Assembly (NCBI GenBank): GCA_002706365.1 | Contig: PALM01000040.1 | Span: forward strand, 50,851 to 114,850 | DNA: 64,000 nucleotides | Direction of reading: 5' to 3' | From: Flavobacteriales bacterium | GTDB taxonomy: Bacteria; Bacteroidota; Bacteroidia; Flavobacteriales_E; Vicingaceae | In this document: positions 63,132 through 64,000 of the stretch, one piece after another | Layout of the letters: the number at the start of each line of letters is the position of its first letter | Position numbering within the stretch: position 1 is the first letter of the stretch | Notes under the pieces: model-generated | Databases searched by the model: none | Told to the model about the DNA's origin: nothing | The model's input: the letters and a program-made list of their open reading frames with translations, nothing else | Position numbers and translations under genes: made by a program

Positions 63132-64000
63132 TTAAATATCTATTAATTCCCAATTCTTGAATGGGAAGAAGTGTTTGCCTCCGTTCAAATTCCTCTCCAA
63201 AAAGGAAATAAAGCGGTATTTGGTCTTTTCATGCTTGAATTTCGGACGATTTGGCAGCTTATTGTCGGTATAATTCAATTTATCACCCCAACTGAAGTCC
63301 TTCATCTTCTCTTCCATCACCTTCGGATGAGTGCCTTTAAACTTCTCCATTTTCTTTAAGGGACCGTAATCGAATTCTTCCTCTCTCTCTTTATAGAGCT
63401 CATCTGCTTTTTTATCGCCCTTATGAATGCTATCCAGTGCTTTCTTCTTGCTCTGCATGTATTTTGGCGGTCGCACCCAGCCGTAATGATAGATGTAAGC
63501 ATCAACTTCTGCCACTTTGAGCTTATGTGTTCCCTCTTGCTTGCGATAACTTTTGCCATCGAAATTGGGAATCCTTCTGAACGACTGGGCAGATTCAAAG
63601 CTGTGGATATCGGGCTTGTTTCTCACAATACGTATCTCATTCTGATACCAACCGTGATGATTGATATAATGCTCATAATCACCAAAGAAATGACGGTATT
63701 TGAAAAGTAATCCTTCCACTCGCTCATCATCTACGAGTTCCTCACATCTTGCTTTGATATTAGGTAAGTACTTTTCGTGAACCACTTCATCGGCCTGAAC
63801 ATAGAACAACCAATCACCGGAACAGTGAGAGATCGCAATATCTGTCTGATGGGCGTTTTCTGTGCCGTTTGGAAAGGCTTCAGTATCCCATTCAGTATCG
63901 ATGATCTTGATCTTATCTGAACCGATCGACTCGATCAATTCTCTTGTATTATCATCCTCATCACCTTTACCTAGTGCAAAAATGAATTCATCACATATAG
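63132..64000 (-). CDS. Glycosyltransferase family 2-like protein (N-terminus cut by window edge)
   Basis: The frame is open to the right edge, so the gene is partial (at least 289 residues). The visible part begins ICDEFIFALGKGDEDDNTRE, then DKIKIIDTEWD, 'QTDIAISHCSGDWLFYVQADEVVHE' (in pieces AISHCSGDWLFYVQADEVVH: the DxD-like QADE). The middle contains RHFFGDYEHY and KVAEVDAYIYHYGWVRPP. This resembles GT2 enzymes that add sugars to lipid or core structures. The MsbA-like ABC exporter follows after 4 bp, so the two are likely co-transcribed. Confidence 0.85.
   Translation of the reverse strand, partial: ICDEFIFALGKGDEDDNTRELIESIGSDKIKIIDTEWDTEAFPNGTENAHQTDIAISHCSGDWLFYVQADEVVHEKYLPNIKARCEELVDDERVEGLLFKYRHFFGDYEHYINHHGWYQNEIRIVRNKPDIHSFESAQSFRRIPNFDGKSYRKQEGTHKLKVAEVDAYIYHYGWVRPPKYMQSKKKALDSIHKGDKKADELYKEREEEFDYGPLKKMEKFKGTHPKVMEEKMKDFSWGDKLNYTDNKLPNRPKFKHEKTKYRFISFLERNLNGGKHFFPFKNWELIDI

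Noticed and set aside
1..64000. tRNA or rRNA genes, prophage or integrative element
   Set aside because: All gaps are short and none holds a cloverleaf or rRNA-like sequence; no integrase, phage or conjugation genes are present.

Overview
The window is a stretch of chromosome from a marine-type member of the Bacteroidota, most likely a Flavobacteriales relative (Cryomorphaceae/Schleiferiaceae-like). The sequence-level reasons are: gliding genes gldB and gldC, a CHU_C-type gliding-associated C-terminal domain, PorT-like and Wzi-like barrels, lipoproteins with acidic residues after the lipid Cys, split caa3-type oxidase accessory genes with two CoxIII proteins, KorAB, and many TAnnTTTG (-7) promoter boxes in place of -35/-10 hexamers. 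Coding density is very high; no gap exceeds 300 bases. No tRNA, rRNA, prophage or CRISPR array was seen. The only mobile-type element is a RAYT gene with REP palindromes.

Layout. 0-5 kb: a beta-helix lipoprotein (cut by the left edge), a divergent PhoB/PhoR-like two-component system, and an ECF sigma factor translationally coupled to a membrane-anchored protein ending in a CHU_C domain. 5-13 kb (minus strand): metH under a SAM riboswitch with terminator, a small CxxC membrane protein, and a respiratory operon cyoE/ctaB - coxIII - coxIII - coxIV - sco1 - DUF420 with a full consensus promoter. 13-19 kb (minus): a surface polysaccharide cluster gmd - fcl - wzi-like - wecA-like - wzi-like. 19-25 kb (minus): deoC, a split ALDH16-like aldehyde dehydrogenase, an SLC13 permease and cysQ. 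25-29 kb: an acyltransferase and, divergently, cysC-cysD-cysN (PAPS synthesis). 29-29.8 kb: RAYT/REP cassette. 30-36 kb (minus): dnaG-mscS-clc and polyprenyl synthase-MORN lipoprotein. 36-43 kb: rlmN, an amidohydrolase, ispD, queA, truB, DUF3098, ftsX, gldC, gldB. 43-48.5 kb: a PorT-like barrel with nadE, then korAB. 48.6-51.5 kb: FadL-like barrel plus SGNH lipoprotein, ending in a strong hairpin terminator. 51.6-58 kb: gatC, plsC, trpS, two secreted amidohydrolase-family proteins. 58-64 kb: a 4-TM protein, hflX, an ICMT-like protein, RDD protein, MsbA-like ABC exporter and a glycosyltransferase cut by the right edge.

How it fits together. The SLC13 permease, CysC/CysD/CysN and CysQ form a sulfate uptake - PAPS - PAP recycling set with no reductase in view. 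It lies next to GDP-fucose synthesis and capsule/export-type genes, so sulfation of a fucose-containing surface glycan is a reasonable hypothesis. The most unusual items are: the sigma factor/CHU_C pair; the 11-bp-period TTAA(C/G) repeats in front of the two-component system; the RAYT flanked by two inverted REP pairs; the two-gene form of ALDH16; and a recurring arrangement in which a perfect -7 box ends 4-8 nt before the start codon, predicting leaderless mRNAs.
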